DNA of 42,797 nt, from the NCBI GenBank assembly GCA_025980475.1, contig JAICXL010000014.1:1-42797 (forward strand), written 5' to 3'. Positions within the stretch are counted from its first letter, which is position 1; each line of letters opens with the position of its first letter. Below the pieces are notes generated by a model. It was not told where the DNA came from. It saw nothing but the letters and a program-made list of their open reading frames with translations, and did no database searches. The position numbers and the translations under genes were made by a program. The stretch is from Nocardioidaceae bacterium. Its GTDB lineage: Bacteria > Actinomycetota > Actinomycetes > Propionibacteriales > Nocardioidaceae. Positions 34,107 to 42,236 of the stretch are shown here, one piece after another.

Positions 34107-36308
34107 GTGCTCAGGGGCCTGGCTGCCTGGCTCACCGCTCTCGGGATCTTTCTCGGGTGCTGGGTGGCCGTCGACCAGCCGGCGGCGGCTGCGACCGGGA
34201 CCCCGGTCACCAAGGTCACCGTCGACGGCCGTCATGTCGGTCCACGCTTCTGGGGCGTGGGCGCGATCTCCGGTGGTGGTGGCAACTCCCGCCTGCTCAT
34301 CGACTACCCCGAGCCCGAGCGCTCGCAGATTCTGGACTATCTCTTCCGGCCCAACGACGGCGCCACGCTGCAGCTGCTCAAGCTCGAGATCGGCGGGGAC
34401 TCCAACTCCTCGGTGGGCGCCGAGACGAGCATCGAGCCCTCGCCCGGCCGCCTCGACTGCAACAGCGGCTACGAGTGGTGGCTCGCCGAGCAGGCGGTGG
34501 CGCGGAACCCGAACATCAAGCTCTACGGCCTGCAGTGGGGGGCACCGGGCTGGGTGGCCGGTAGCGCGGGCAGCGCGGGCAGCGCCGGCACCACGGGCAG
34601 CACGGGCAGCACGGGCAGTACCGGCAGCAACGTCAAGGCCCGGCAGCAGGCCCCGCCCGCGTTCACCTCGGACGGCATGGCCGCCAGCTCGGTGAGCCTG
34701 TGGACCCAGGCTGACATCGACTATGTCCTCTCCTGGCTGGACTGCGCCCGGTCGCACGGCCTGACGATCAGCTACCTCGGCGGCTGGAACGAGCGCTTCC
34801 ATCCCACGACCGACGACGCCGGGGTGCTGTGGTACGAGAAGATGCGGGCTGCGCTCGACGCCCACGGCTACCAGGACGTGAAGCTGGTGGCGGCGGACGA
34901 GGTCGGCAAGGAGAAGTGGTCGGTCGCCGACGAGATGGCGGAGGACCCTGCGTTCAAAGCGGCCGTCGATGTCATCGGCGTCCACGACGACTGCGGCTAC
35001 CCACCAGGCGTCGACGGTGACAAGGCACCGTTCGGCTACCACTGCAGCAGCTCGGCCACTGCCCAAGGCCTGCACAAGCCCTTGTGGGCTTCCGAGGACG
35101 GGAAGATGGATGCCGGTGTCGGCGCTGCGACGCTGATGCGGCAGCTGCTCAACAGCTACGACCAGGCCGGGATCACCGGCGTGCTGGAGTATCCGCTGGT
35201 GACCGCGATGGTCGACGACCTGCCGATGGAGAACCGCGGCCTGGTCACCGCCAAGTGGCCATGGTCCGGGCAGTTCACCGTGAACCGCATCGGCTGGTCC
35301 ATCGCCCACATCACCCAATTCGTCCCGCAGGGATGGCACTACGTCCGGGGCGCGAACCGCCGCCTCGGCTCCACCGGCTCGTTCTCCACCTTCGAGTCCC
35401 CGAACCGGCGGCAGTGGTCGTTGGTGGCGCAGAACACCGGTGCCTACAGGGACCAGCACGTCGTCGCGCAGCGACTGCAGGTGACGCTGCGCGGTGGCTT
35501 GGCGCGGCGGAGCGTCCACGTCTGGGCCACGAAGCTGTGGAGCCGCAACCCGGCGAAGTGGTTCATGCATCTGCCTGACGTGCACCCCCGCCGCGGCACG
35601 TTCAGCTACCGGATCCCGCCCGGGTACGCGGTCTCGTTCACCACCCGCCCGAACCAGGTACGCCGGGACGCCACGCGGTCGACGACGCTGGCCGATGCCC
35701 CGGCGGCGCTGCCGACCGCCTGGACCGCCAGCTCTGACGCTACCGGGATGCCCACCTACCTGAGTCCCATCGACGGGGCTTTCCTCTACCAGCCGTGCCT
35801 GGGCGGGCGCAGCGGGTCCTGTCTGGAGCAGGAGTCGACGCAGCAGCCGGTCTACTGGACCGCGCCGAGGACCGGGCCGAGGGTCCCCTACGCCGTCGTC
35901 GGCGACGACACCTGGCGCGACTACCGCGTGGCCAGCGACGTCCTGTTCACCCAACCGGGGTCCGCCGCCGGCGTGGTCAGTCGGTTCACGGGTTTCGGGG
36001 TTCTTCCCGACGCCCACGACAGCCAGCGCTTCGACGGCTACGAGCTGACCTTGGACGATGGCGGCACCTGGACGGTCTACCGCAATTCCAGGACCGACGG
36101 CCGCACGGTGCTCGACACTGGCGCGGTGGCGGCGCCCGGCACCGACACGTGGCACCGATTGGGGCTCTCCGCCTCGGGCCCGACCCTGACCGCGAGCGTT
36201 GACGGTCATCCCGTGGCCACCCTCTCTGAGGCGTCCTGGACGCACGGGCTCGCGGGTATCGAGAGCAACTGGAACCGCGTCCAGTACGACGACGTCACCG
36301 TCGATTAG
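34107..36308 (+). CDS. Secreted GH59 galactocerebrosidase-like glycoside hydrolase
   Basis: 733 residues from GTG 34107 with AGGGGAG seven bases upstream. A Sec signal (LTALGIFLGCWVAV, cleavage near AAAA) is followed by the GH59 TIM-barrel: FWGVGAISGGGGNSRLLIDY, PEPERSQILDYLF, LQLLKLEIGGD and GYEWWLAEQAVARNPNIKLY closely resemble animal GALC. The acid/base Glu is in LGGWNERF (about 229) and the nucleophile in LWASEDGK (about 330). A (Gly-Ser-X)8 tract (residues 152-175) interrupts the barrel between QWGAPGWVA and the helix before the acid/base. The C-terminal third (from about 600) resembles the GALC lectin-like domain. Expected activity is removal of beta-galactose from glycolipids or related glycans outside the cell; the natural substrate is unknown. 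Confidence 0.92.
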   Translation: MLRGLAAWLTALGIFLGCWVAVDQPAAAATGTPVTKVTVDGRHVGPRFWGVGAISGGGGNSRLLIDYPEPERSQILDYLFRPNDGATLQLLKLEIGGDSNSSVGAETSIEPSPGRLDCNSGYEWWLAEQAVARNPNIKLYGLQWGAPGWVAGSAGSAGSAGTTGSTGSTGSTGSNVKARQQAPPAFTSDGMAASSVSLWTQADIDYVLSWLDCARSHGLTISYLGGWNERFHPTTDDAGVLWYEKMRAALDAHGYQDVKLVAADEVGKEKWSVADEMAEDPAFKAAVDVIGVHDDCGYPPGVDGDKAPFGYHCSSSATAQGLHKPLWASEDGKMDAGVGAATLMRQLLNSYDQAGITGVLEYPLVTAMVDDLPMENRGLVTAKWPWSGQFTVNRIGWSIAHITQFVPQGWHYVRGANRRLGSTGSFSTFESPNRRQWSLVAQNTGAYRDQHVVAQRLQVTLRGGLARRSVHVWATKLWSRNPAKWFMHLPDVHPRRGTFSYRIPPGYAVSFTTRPNQVRRDATRSTTLADAPAALPTAWTASSDATGMPTYLSPIDGAFLYQPCLGGRSGSCLEQESTQQPVYWTAPRTGPRVPYAVVGDDTWRDYRVASDVLFTQPGSAAGVVSRFTGFGVLPDAHDSQRFDGYELTLDDGGTWTVYRNSRTDGRTVLDTGAVAAPGTDTWHRLGLSASGPTLTASVDGHPVATLSEASWTHGLAGIESNWNRVQYDDVTVD
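34560..34631 (+). repeat. Eight 9-bp tandem units encoding (Gly-Ser-X)8
   Basis: Eight consecutive in-frame units of the form GGCAGCRCG encode Gly-Ser-Ala three times, Gly-Thr-Thr once, Gly-Ser-Thr three times and Gly-Ser-Asn once. Several units are identical or differ by one base, so slippage could change copy number without breaking the frame. They lie inside the GH59 catalytic domain. Confidence 0.85.
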
Positions 36309-36346
36309 GCTCCCGCACGCGCGCGGAACTCCATTTGGTGTGGGGG

Positions 36347-37126
36347 CTAGAGCTCGGCCACCACCACGTCCAGCACCGGGCCGCTGGCCGTGGGCTTGCC
36401 TGCCTCGACGTGCCAGCCCAGCCGGCTCAGGGCGTCGGCGAAATCCTCCGGCGTGCGCGGCTCGGCTCCGTCCTCGAGCAGGGAGCGCACCAGCCGGCCC
36501 TTGGTCGCCTTGTTGAAGTGGCTGACCACGCTGCGCACGCCGTCGCGCTCCTGGAGCACGCGCACGGTCACGACCCGGTCGGCGAGGTCGCGCGACGCAC
36601 GCCAGAAGGCGGCATAGGTCGAGGAGCGCAGATCGACCAGGAGACCGTCGCGGGCGGCCTCGCGCACGACCGGGTCGAGCACGCCGCGCCAGTGGGCTGC
36701 CACCTTGCCCAGCCCGGGCAGCGTCACGTCGCCGGAAAGCCGGTAGGCCGGGATCGGGTCGTTGGGTCGCAGCAGACCGAAGAGCGAGGACGTGATGAGC
36801 AGTCGTCGCGCGGCGCGCCGGCGGGCCGCGGTGTCGAGGGAGGCGAGGTCGAGGGCGTCGTACAGGACCCCGGAGTAGACGCGGTCGGCCCGCGCCGTGC
36901 GGGCCGTTGTCAGGTCGGCGTTGACCCGGACCTCGTCGGCCTGGGTTGGGCCCAGCCCGAGCACCTCGACCGCCCGTGTCGCCTGCCCGCCGCACAGGCC
37001 GACCAGCGCGGTGAGGGCCTCGGTGCGGGCATCGGTCAGCTCGGGGAAGGAGAGGTGGGCAAGGTTGAGCGGCTTGCCGCGACGCGGTGAGGTCTTGCCC
37101 TCGGAAGGGGGCAGCAGGATCAGCAC
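36347..37126 (-). CDS. yaaA: YaaA family peroxide-stress protein
   Basis: 259 residues from GTG 37126, giving the conserved N-terminus LILLPPSEGKTSP. Further family blocks are RVYSGVLYDALDL, LLITSSLFGLLRPNDPIPAY and VVSHFNKATKGRLVR. In E. coli YaaA limits free iron during hydrogen-peroxide stress, and a crystal structure shows a DNA-binding fold; a similar protective role is assumed here. It converges with the GH59 gene, 38 bases apart, and is divergent from the RNB nuclease gene. Confidence 0.95.
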   Translation of the reverse strand: MLILLPPSEGKTSPRRGKPLNLAHLSFPELTDARTEALTALVGLCGGQATRAVEVLGLGPTQADEVRVNADLTTARTARADRVYSGVLYDALDLASLDTAARRRAARRLLITSSLFGLLRPNDPIPAYRLSGDVTLPGLGKVAAHWRGVLDPVVREAARDGLLVDLRSSTYAAFWRASRDLADRVVTVRVLQERDGVRSVVSHFNKATKGRLVRSLLEDGAEPRTPEDFADALSRLGWHVEAGKPTASGPVLDVVVAEL

Positions 37127-37173
37127 GCGCGCCAAGATACGCAACGATGTCCGTTGGCCTTCGGGGTGGCCAC

Positions 37174-37179
37174 TAGGGT
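37174..37179 (+). promoter_or_regulatory. -10 element for a leaderless RNB-nuclease transcript
   Basis: TAGGGT lies seven bases before ATG 37187, with no ribosome-binding sequence between them. This fits an actinobacterial leaderless mRNA starting at or next to the ATG. Confidence 0.5.
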
Positions 37180-37186
37180 TTCGGCC

Positions 37187-38650
37187 ATGGGGAACCGCAG
37201 GGTCCGGATCGCGGCGGCCGACGGTGGGGTGGCGGCGGAGACGCTGCGCAGGGGCATCGCGACGATCCAGCCCGAGCTGCAGGTCACGCCCGACTTCCCG
37301 GACGACGTGATCGCGACGGCCGAGGCAGCCGCGCGGAACCCGAGGCTGCCCGATCTCGACCGCACGGACATCCCTTTCGCGACGATCGATCCACCCGGGT
37401 CGATGGACCTCGACCAGGCGATGCACCTCGAGCGCGACGGTGACGGCTACGTCGTGCACTACGCGATCGCCGACCTCGCCGCCTTCATCACGCCGGGGGA
37501 CCCGCTCGACGTGGAGGCGAACCGGCGCGGCGAGTCACTCTACGGCGCCAACAGCCTGGTCCCGCTGCACCCGCCGGTGCTCTCGGAGGACGCGGCATCG
37601 CTGCTCCCCGGCCAGGTGCGGCCGGCCTTCCTGTGGACGATCCGGCTGTCCACCTCCGGCGAGCCCGTCGTCGCGCGCGTGGAGCGGGCCCGGGTGCGCT
37701 CTCGCGAGCGGCTGTCCTACGCGGACCTGCAGCAGTCGGGATCCGGTTCGTTGTTCGAGCTGCTGCAGGAGATCGGCACGCGGCGGATGACGATCGAGGC
37801 CGAGCGCGGTGGGGTGAACCTGCCGATGCCCGAGCAGGAGGTCAACGTCTCCGACGGTGTCGCCTGGCTGTCCTTCCGTGAAGTGCTGCCGGTGGAGGAC
37901 TGGAACGCGCAGATCTCGCTGCTGACCGGCTTCGCAGCCGCCCGGCTGATGCTTGACGCCCGGGTCGGGATCCTGCGCACGCTGCCGCCGCCTCCGGAGG
38001 GTGCGGTGGAGCGGTTGCGGCGTACGGCAAAGGCACTGCACGTCTCCTGGCCGGCGGACCAGGGATACCCAGAGTTCATCCGCGGCCTCTCGTCGGCCCG
38101 GCCCAACGAGGCGGCGATGGTCGTCGCGTGCACCTCGCTGCTGCGCGGTGCCGGGTATGCAGGGTTCGACGGGTCGGTGCCCACGCAGCGGGAGCACGCC
38201 GCGCTGGCGTCGCCGTACGCGCACGTCACGGCGCCGCTGCGTCGACTGGTCGACCGCTATGGGCTCGAGTGCTGTGCCGCGATCTGTGCCGGCGCACCGG
38301 TGCCGCAGTGGGTCCGCGACCGGCTGCCGGGGCTGCCGGGGCTGATGCAGGAGTCGGGGCACCGGGCGCACGCCTACGAGAAAGCCGTGGTCGACCTGGT
38401 CGAGGCCGCCACCCTGGTCGGACGGGTGGGGGAGTCCTTCGCGGGCGTCGTGGTCGACGTCGACGGTGAACGCGCTGGCGGTGCGGGCCGTGACGGCGAG
38501 CCCGTGAAGGGTGTTGTCGTCGTACGTGATCCTGCGGTGGAGGCGCACGTGACCACCGAGCGCCCCGACGGGCTGCCACTGGGGGAGGAGGTGTCGGTGA
38601 GCCTCGCCGAGGCCGACCCGGCTACGCGCACGGTCCGCTTCACCTGTTGA
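37187..38650 (+). CDS. RNB-domain ribonuclease (RNase II/R family)
   Basis: 487 residues. The RNB catalytic core is clear: IDPPGSMDLDQAMH (about 66-79) supplies the metal-binding aspartates, then VHYAIADLAAFITPGDPLD, GESLYGANSLVPLHPPVLSE, and the late PYAHVTAPLRRLVDRY motif with its essential Arg. No N-terminal cold-shock domain is present, and the C-terminus is too short for a standard S1 domain, although VVVDVDGERAGG to EVSVSLAEAD may be a reduced OB-fold. This compact form is common in actinobacteria. It degrades RNA 3' to 5'. Confidence 0.94.
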   Translation: MGNRRVRIAAADGGVAAETLRRGIATIQPELQVTPDFPDDVIATAEAAARNPRLPDLDRTDIPFATIDPPGSMDLDQAMHLERDGDGYVVHYAIADLAAFITPGDPLDVEANRRGESLYGANSLVPLHPPVLSEDAASLLPGQVRPAFLWTIRLSTSGEPVVARVERARVRSRERLSYADLQQSGSGSLFELLQEIGTRRMTIEAERGGVNLPMPEQEVNVSDGVAWLSFREVLPVEDWNAQISLLTGFAAARLMLDARVGILRTLPPPPEGAVERLRRTAKALHVSWPADQGYPEFIRGLSSARPNEAAMVVACTSLLRGAGYAGFDGSVPTQREHAALASPYAHVTAPLRRLVDRYGLECCAAICAGAPVPQWVRDRLPGLPGLMQESGHRAHAYEKAVVDLVEAATLVGRVGESFAGVVVDVDGERAGGAGRDGEPVKGVVVVRDPAVEAHVTTERPDGLPLGEEVSVSLAEADPATRTVRFTC

Positions 38651-38665
38651 CCCGGCGCGCCCGGG
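38651..38665 (+). terminator. Short GC hairpin after the RNB gene
   Basis: CCCGG (38651-38655) and CCGGG (38661-38665) can pair around CGCGC, immediately after the RNB stop. The stem is short and there is no T-run, so this is a weak candidate. Confidence 0.25.
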
Positions 38666-38739
38666 CAACCGAAGGCCGCCCCACCCGGCTCTGCAAGGTC
38701 GGCGTCAGGTCATGCGATCTCGAGTTGTTTGTGGGAGGT

Positions 38740-38769
38740 TGTCGTATCGAGGTGGTTGCGTTCGTGGAG
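38740..38769 (+). promoter_or_regulatory. Candidate ECF42-type promoter before YCII gene 1
   Basis: TGTCGTAT (38740-38747), ten bases, then GCGTTCGTGGAG (38758-38769). The same two blocks at exactly the same spacing occur before the second YCII gene (40424-40453). The start codon is 48 bases further on. A TGTCG-type -35 is the known preference of ECF42 sigma factors, encoded here by the gene between the two copies. Confidence 0.75.
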
Positions 38770-38816
38770 TTGGTGAAGGCGGTCATCGGACCGGCCACGA
38801 ACTGAGGAGACGTGTG

Positions 38817-39179
38817 ATGACGCATTACCTGTTGGCCGTTCACGGCCCGGCCGAGCCGGACGAATTCGGCACCTATGGCTCCAGGGAGGAGATGGAGGAG
38901 GCGTTCGCCGCAACCGGCGCCTTCAATGACAGGCTCCACGCCGATGGCTACTGGGTGTTTGCTGGTGGGCTTCAGTCCGCTGCGACGGCGACCGTCGTCG
39001 ACGGTCAGGGTGAGACGCCGGTGATCACCGACGGCCCCTACCTCGAGAGCAAGGAGGTCATCGGCGGCTTCTGGGTCATCGACGCGCCCGACCTCGACGT
39101 CGCGCTGGAGCTCGCCGCCGCGGGGTCCAAGGCATGTCGGGGCAAGGTCGAGGTTCGCCCGTTCGAGGGCCTGGCCTGA
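38817..39179 (+). CDS. YCII/DGPF-domain protein 1
   Basis: 120 residues from ATG 38817, with GAGGAG upstream. The family core is VITDGPYLESKEVIGGFWVI, a variant of the DGPF motif, plus an N-terminal YLLAVHGP strand. These small proteins form dimeric alpha-beta barrels with a conserved His/Asp pocket; their reaction is unknown. They are habitually encoded next to ECF42 sigma factors, as here: the sigma gene begins 25 bases downstream, and a shared promoter motif lies upstream. It was probably the template for, or a copy of, the second YCII gene 1.3 kb away. Confidence 0.9.
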   Translation: MTHYLLAVHGPAEPDEFGTYGSREEMEEAFAATGAFNDRLHADGYWVFAGGLQSAATATVVDGQGETPVITDGPYLESKEVIGGFWVIDAPDLDVALELAAAGSKACRGKVEVRPFEGLA

Positions 39180-39204
39180 GCAGGCCCGACCCGGGGAGTG
39201 ATCG

Positions 39205-40416
39205 ATGCAGGGCGCCACGGCGGTCGTTGAGCGGGTCTTCCGCGAGGAGTACGGCCGGCTGATCGCCTCGCTGGTCCGTCGCTTCGGCGACATCGACGTC
39301 GCAGAGGAGGCGGCCGGCGAGGCTCTCGTGAGCGCCTTGCAGAAGTGGCCGGAGTCCGGCGTGCCTCCCAACCCCGGCGGTTGGCTGACCACGACCGCGA
39401 GGAACCGGGCCATCGACCGCATCCGCCGCGAGAGGCAACGCGATGCCAAGCAGCAGGCCGCCGTTGTGCAGTACGACGACACTCCGCACGAGCCCACGGG
39501 ACCGATCGAGGACGACCGCCTGCGACTGGTCTTCACGTGTTGCCATCCGGCGCTGGCACCGGAGGCGCGGATCGCGTTGACGCTCCGGCTCCTTGGTGGG
39601 TTGACGGTGGCCGAGATCGCACGGGCTTTCCTGGTGCCTGAGACCACGATGGCGCAGCGGATCACTAGGGCTAAGAAGAAGATCGCGGCGGCGAGGGTGC
39701 CCTACCGGGTGCCCGAGGCGGCGGACCTGCCCGACCGGCTCGGCGGTGTGCTGACGGTGCTGTTCCTCGTCTTCAACGAGGGCTACCTGGCTTCGGGCGA
39801 CGGGGACCCGGTACGCGCCGAGCTCACGGCCGAGGCCATCCGGCTGACACGGATCCTGCGTCGGTTGCTCCCCGGGCAACCGGAGATCACGGGCCTGCTC
39901 GCCCTGATGGTGCTCACCGAGGCCCGACGCCAGTCTCGGGTGCGGAACGGGCAACTGGTCCCGCTCGGCGAGCAGGACCGCGCACGCTGGGACCGAGCCC
40001 TGATCGCCGAGGGGCATGACCTGGTCCGCGAGTGTCTCGCGCTCGGCCGGCCGGGCCGCTTCCAGGTCCTCGCGGCGATCAACGCCGTACACACCGACGC
40101 CCCTGCCGCGTCGGACACCGAATGGTCGCAGGTGGTCGCGCTCTACGACCAGCTCGCCCGACTCGACCCGTCGCCGATCGTGGCGCTCAACCGCGCCGTG
40201 GCGGTCGCCGAGCTCGACGGACCCGAGGTCGCCCTCTGCCTGGTTGACCGCTTGCCGTTGACTGGCTACCACGCGTGGCACGCAACCCGCGCCGACCTGC
40301 TCCGCAGGCTCGGCCACAGCGCCCAGGCAAAGGCTGCCTACGACGCCGCGATCGCCGCCACCCAGAACTCCGCCGAGCGCGCCTACCTGAGCAGGAAGCG
40401 AGGCGAGCTGGTCTGA
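39205..40416 (+). CDS. ECF42-type RNA polymerase sigma factor with DUF6596/TPR extension
   Basis: 403 residues, twice the length of a plain ECF sigma. Region 2 spans about 8-80 (FREEYGRLIASLVRRFGDID, TARNRAIDRIRRER) and region 4 about 115-155 (ARIALTLRLLGGLTVAEIAR, TTMAQRITRAKKKI). The C-terminal half begins with FLVFNEGYLASGDGDPVRAE (DUF6596) and continues as TPR-like helices (RAVAVAELDGPEVALCLVDR, AKAAYDAAIAATQNSAERAY). ECF42 members lack a cognate anti-sigma gene and are thought to be controlled through this extension; none is seen here either. It is flanked on both sides by YCII genes carrying matching promoter motifs, so it very likely drives both and, through the first, itself. Confidence 0.94.
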   Translation: MQGATAVVERVFREEYGRLIASLVRRFGDIDVAEEAAGEALVSALQKWPESGVPPNPGGWLTTTARNRAIDRIRRERQRDAKQQAAVVQYDDTPHEPTGPIEDDRLRLVFTCCHPALAPEARIALTLRLLGGLTVAEIARAFLVPETTMAQRITRAKKKIAAARVPYRVPEAADLPDRLGGVLTVLFLVFNEGYLASGDGDPVRAELTAEAIRLTRILRRLLPGQPEITGLLALMVLTEARRQSRVRNGQLVPLGEQDRARWDRALIAEGHDLVRECLALGRPGRFQVLAAINAVHTDAPAASDTEWSQVVALYDQLARLDPSPIVALNRAVAVAELDGPEVALCLVDRLPLTGYHAWHATRADLLRRLGHSAQAKAAYDAAIAATQNSAERAYLSRKRGELV

Positions 40417-40423
40417 GGTGCGC

Positions 40424-40453
40424 TGTCGTATTCACGCGAGTGCGTTCGTGGAG
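40424..40453 (+). promoter_or_regulatory. Candidate ECF42-type promoter before YCII gene 2
   Basis: TGTCGTAT (40424-40431), ten bases, then GCGTTCGTGGAG (40442-40453), identical in sequence and spacing to the copy at 38740-38769. It begins eight bases after the sigma-factor stop and 78 bases before the second YCII start. Confidence 0.75.
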
Positions 40454-40501
40454 AAGGTGAGTGGCAGCTGTCCTGGCTGCCCGTGACAAGAGGAGCTTGA
40501 C

Positions 40502-40879
40502 ATGGCGCTGTACCTGATCGCCTTCAACGACGAGTGGGTCCCCCACCTCACGATGGAGGATGTCCGTGAGAGGGGCGCGTCCGCCAGGGCAGTCATCAAG
40601 GACATGACGACTGCCGGCGTCTTCGTCTTCAGCGATGGCGGTCTGGACGCCTCGACAGTCGTGTGCAGCGTCGACCCGAGCAGCGGTTCGCCCGTGTTCA
40701 CCGACGGGCCGTTCGTCGAGACCAAGGAGCACCTCGGCGGGTTCGCCGTCATCGACGTACCTGACGACGCCGAAGCACGGCATTGGGCGGGCAGGATCGC
40801 TGTCGCGGTCGGCTGGCCGCAGGAGGTACACCGCTTCCCCTCCGGACAGGTCAGCGCCAGCGCGCGGGGCGAGGACTGA
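40502..40879 (+). CDS. YCII/DGPF-domain protein 2
   Basis: 125 residues from ATG 40502, with AGGAG six bases upstream. It carries the canonical motif: VFTDGPFVETKEHLGGFAVI. Sequence outside the motif has diverged from YCII protein 1, so this is an old duplication or a separate recruitment. The duplicated promoter motif predicts that it is co-regulated with the first by the neighbouring sigma factor. Enzymatic role unknown. Confidence 0.92.
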   Translation: MALYLIAFNDEWVPHLTMEDVRERGASARAVIKDMTTAGVFVFSDGGLDASTVVCSVDPSSGSPVFTDGPFVETKEHLGGFAVIDVPDDAEARHWAGRIAVAVGWPQEVHRFPSGQVSASARGED

Positions 40880-40880
40880 T

Positions 40881-40886
40881 TAGCCT
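40881..40886 (+). promoter_or_regulatory. -10 element for a leaderless DinB-protein transcript
   Basis: TAGCCT is followed by six bases and then the GTG start at 40893. The same hexamer and gap precede the Nif3-like gene. No ribosome site is present. Confidence 0.5.
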
Positions 40887-40892
40887 GTCCGC

Positions 40893-41618
40893 GTGCGACG
40901 CTTCGACGACGAAGACCTCACCGGCACGGAGTTCCGCGAGTGCGACCTGAGTGGGGCGCGATTGGTGGGCGTGGTCATGCGGGACGCCGCGATCGACGGG
41001 CTGGTCAGCAACCTGGTGGTCAACGGTGTGGAGGTGACGTCGTACGTCGAGGCGGAGCTCGACCGTCGCCACCCGGTGCGGCTGCTGATCCGTTCCGAGG
41101 AGCCGGCAGACCTGCGCGAGGCTTGGCGACAGCTACGTCAGGCCTGGGCCACGACTGTCGAGAGGGTCCGGTCCATGCCCGAGGGTAGCGAGGAGCGCCG
41201 CGTGGACGGGGAGTGGTCGATGGTCGAGACCATGCGCCACCTCGTCTTCGTGCACGACGCCTGGTTCCGCCGCTGCGTGCTCGGGCGGACCGAGCCCTTC
41301 ACCGCGATGGGACTGGCATCTCCGTTCGTGCCGGATCAGGAAGCGCTCGGGCTCCATGGGACAGCCCAGCCGAGTCTGGACGAGGTGCTCATCGAGCGCG
41401 ACCTGCAGGCGTTGGAGATCGAGGCATGGCTGGCCCAGGTCTCGGCCGAACAACTCGCCCTGCGCGCGCCGGTGCCGGATGACGACAGATGGCCGCCGTA
41501 CGCCAAGGGCCGGAGCGTGCAGCAGTGTGTCGCCACCGTGCTCACCGAGGACTGGGAACACCACGGGTTCTGCGTGCGCGACCTCGACAGGCTGGCACGG
41601 GAGCAGGCTGGGTCCTAG
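40893..41618 (+). CDS. DinB-family protein with N-terminal pentapeptide-like segment
   Basis: 241 residues from GTG 40893. Residues about 5-50 show a pentapeptide-like rhythm (FRECDLSGARLVGVVMRDAA). From about 75 the sequence is a DinB/YfiT four-helix bundle: EWSMVETMRHLVFVHDAWFR and, late, CVATVLTEDWEHHGFCVRDL carry the histidines expected to bind a metal. DinB-like proteins include metal-dependent thiol transferases; the substrate here is unknown. The last four bases overlap the convergent GNAT gene. Confidence 0.9.
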   Translation: MRRFDDEDLTGTEFRECDLSGARLVGVVMRDAAIDGLVSNLVVNGVEVTSYVEAELDRRHPVRLLIRSEEPADLREAWRQLRQAWATTVERVRSMPEGSEERRVDGEWSMVETMRHLVFVHDAWFRRCVLGRTEPFTAMGLASPFVPDQEALGLHGTAQPSLDEVLIERDLQALEIEAWLAQVSAEQLALRAPVPDDDRWPPYAKGRSVQQCVATVLTEDWEHHGFCVRDLDRLAREQAGS

Positions 41619-42106
41619 CGGTGCCATTCCTTGCGGAGCACGCTGTAGAGGTAGCAGTCGTGGTAGGCGCCGTCGCGCCACTGGGCGCCGCGCGTCGTGC
41701 CCTCGCGGGTGAATCCTGCTTTGTCCAGGGCGCGCTGCTCGGGGACATTCTCAACGTCGGTGCCGGCTTCGATGCGGTTCACGGCGGTGTGACGGAAGAA
41801 GAGGTCGACGAGGGCACGCTGCGCCTCTGTTCCCGCCCCGCACCCTCGCGCATCGGGTCTCAGCCAGATGCCAATCATGGGATTTCTCGATTCGGGCGTC
41901 GGTCCCCAGTGCGTCCAGATCCAGGTCACGTCGCCAAGGAGCCTCTTGCCCCTGGTCTCACACACTGCGAGCGCGCCGACCTCGTGCAGCGCCGGGGTTG
42001 GAACCTCCGTGCGCGGTCTGCGCGGGCCGAAGTCGTCGTACGGTGACTCACCTCCGACCAGGTGCAGCAGGTCCTCCTCGGTGACAGGTCGCAGCTCGAT
42101 CTCCAT
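41615..42106 (-). CDS. GNAT-family N-acetyltransferase (RimJ/RimL type)
   Basis: 163 residues from ATG 42106. The acetyl-CoA binding region is IGIWLRPDARGCGAGTEAQR (about 79-98), with the Q/RxxGxG/A signature. The C-terminal NRIEAGTDVENVPEQRALDK and AGFTREGTTRG are standard for RimJ/RimL-type transferases acting on amino groups of proteins, antibiotics or small molecules. The substrate is not assignable. It is convergent with the DinB gene. Confidence 0.93.
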   Translation of the reverse strand: MEIELRPVTEEDLLHLVGGESPYDDFGPRRPRTEVPTPALHEVGALAVCETRGKRLLGDVTWIWTHWGPTPESRNPMIGIWLRPDARGCGAGTEAQRALVDLFFRHTAVNRIEAGTDVENVPEQRALDKAGFTREGTTRGAQWRDGAYHDCYLYSVLRKEWHR

Positions 42107-42236
42107 ACGCGTGATCGTGGCACAGCGCCAGGACGGCGGTCACCGTCACAGTCTGCCGATGCCGCGGGGATCGCGTCCGCGTCGGGTACAACCAGCTCTT
42201 GGAGAGAGTCCACCGCCGCTTCCGGACGGAGCGTGC

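Noticed and set aside
33453-36995. A 1180-codon minus-strand frame across several genes
   Set aside because: It runs antisense to the GH59 and DUF3592-like genes and out of frame through yaaA, with Arg/Gly/Ala-rich sequence and no motifs.
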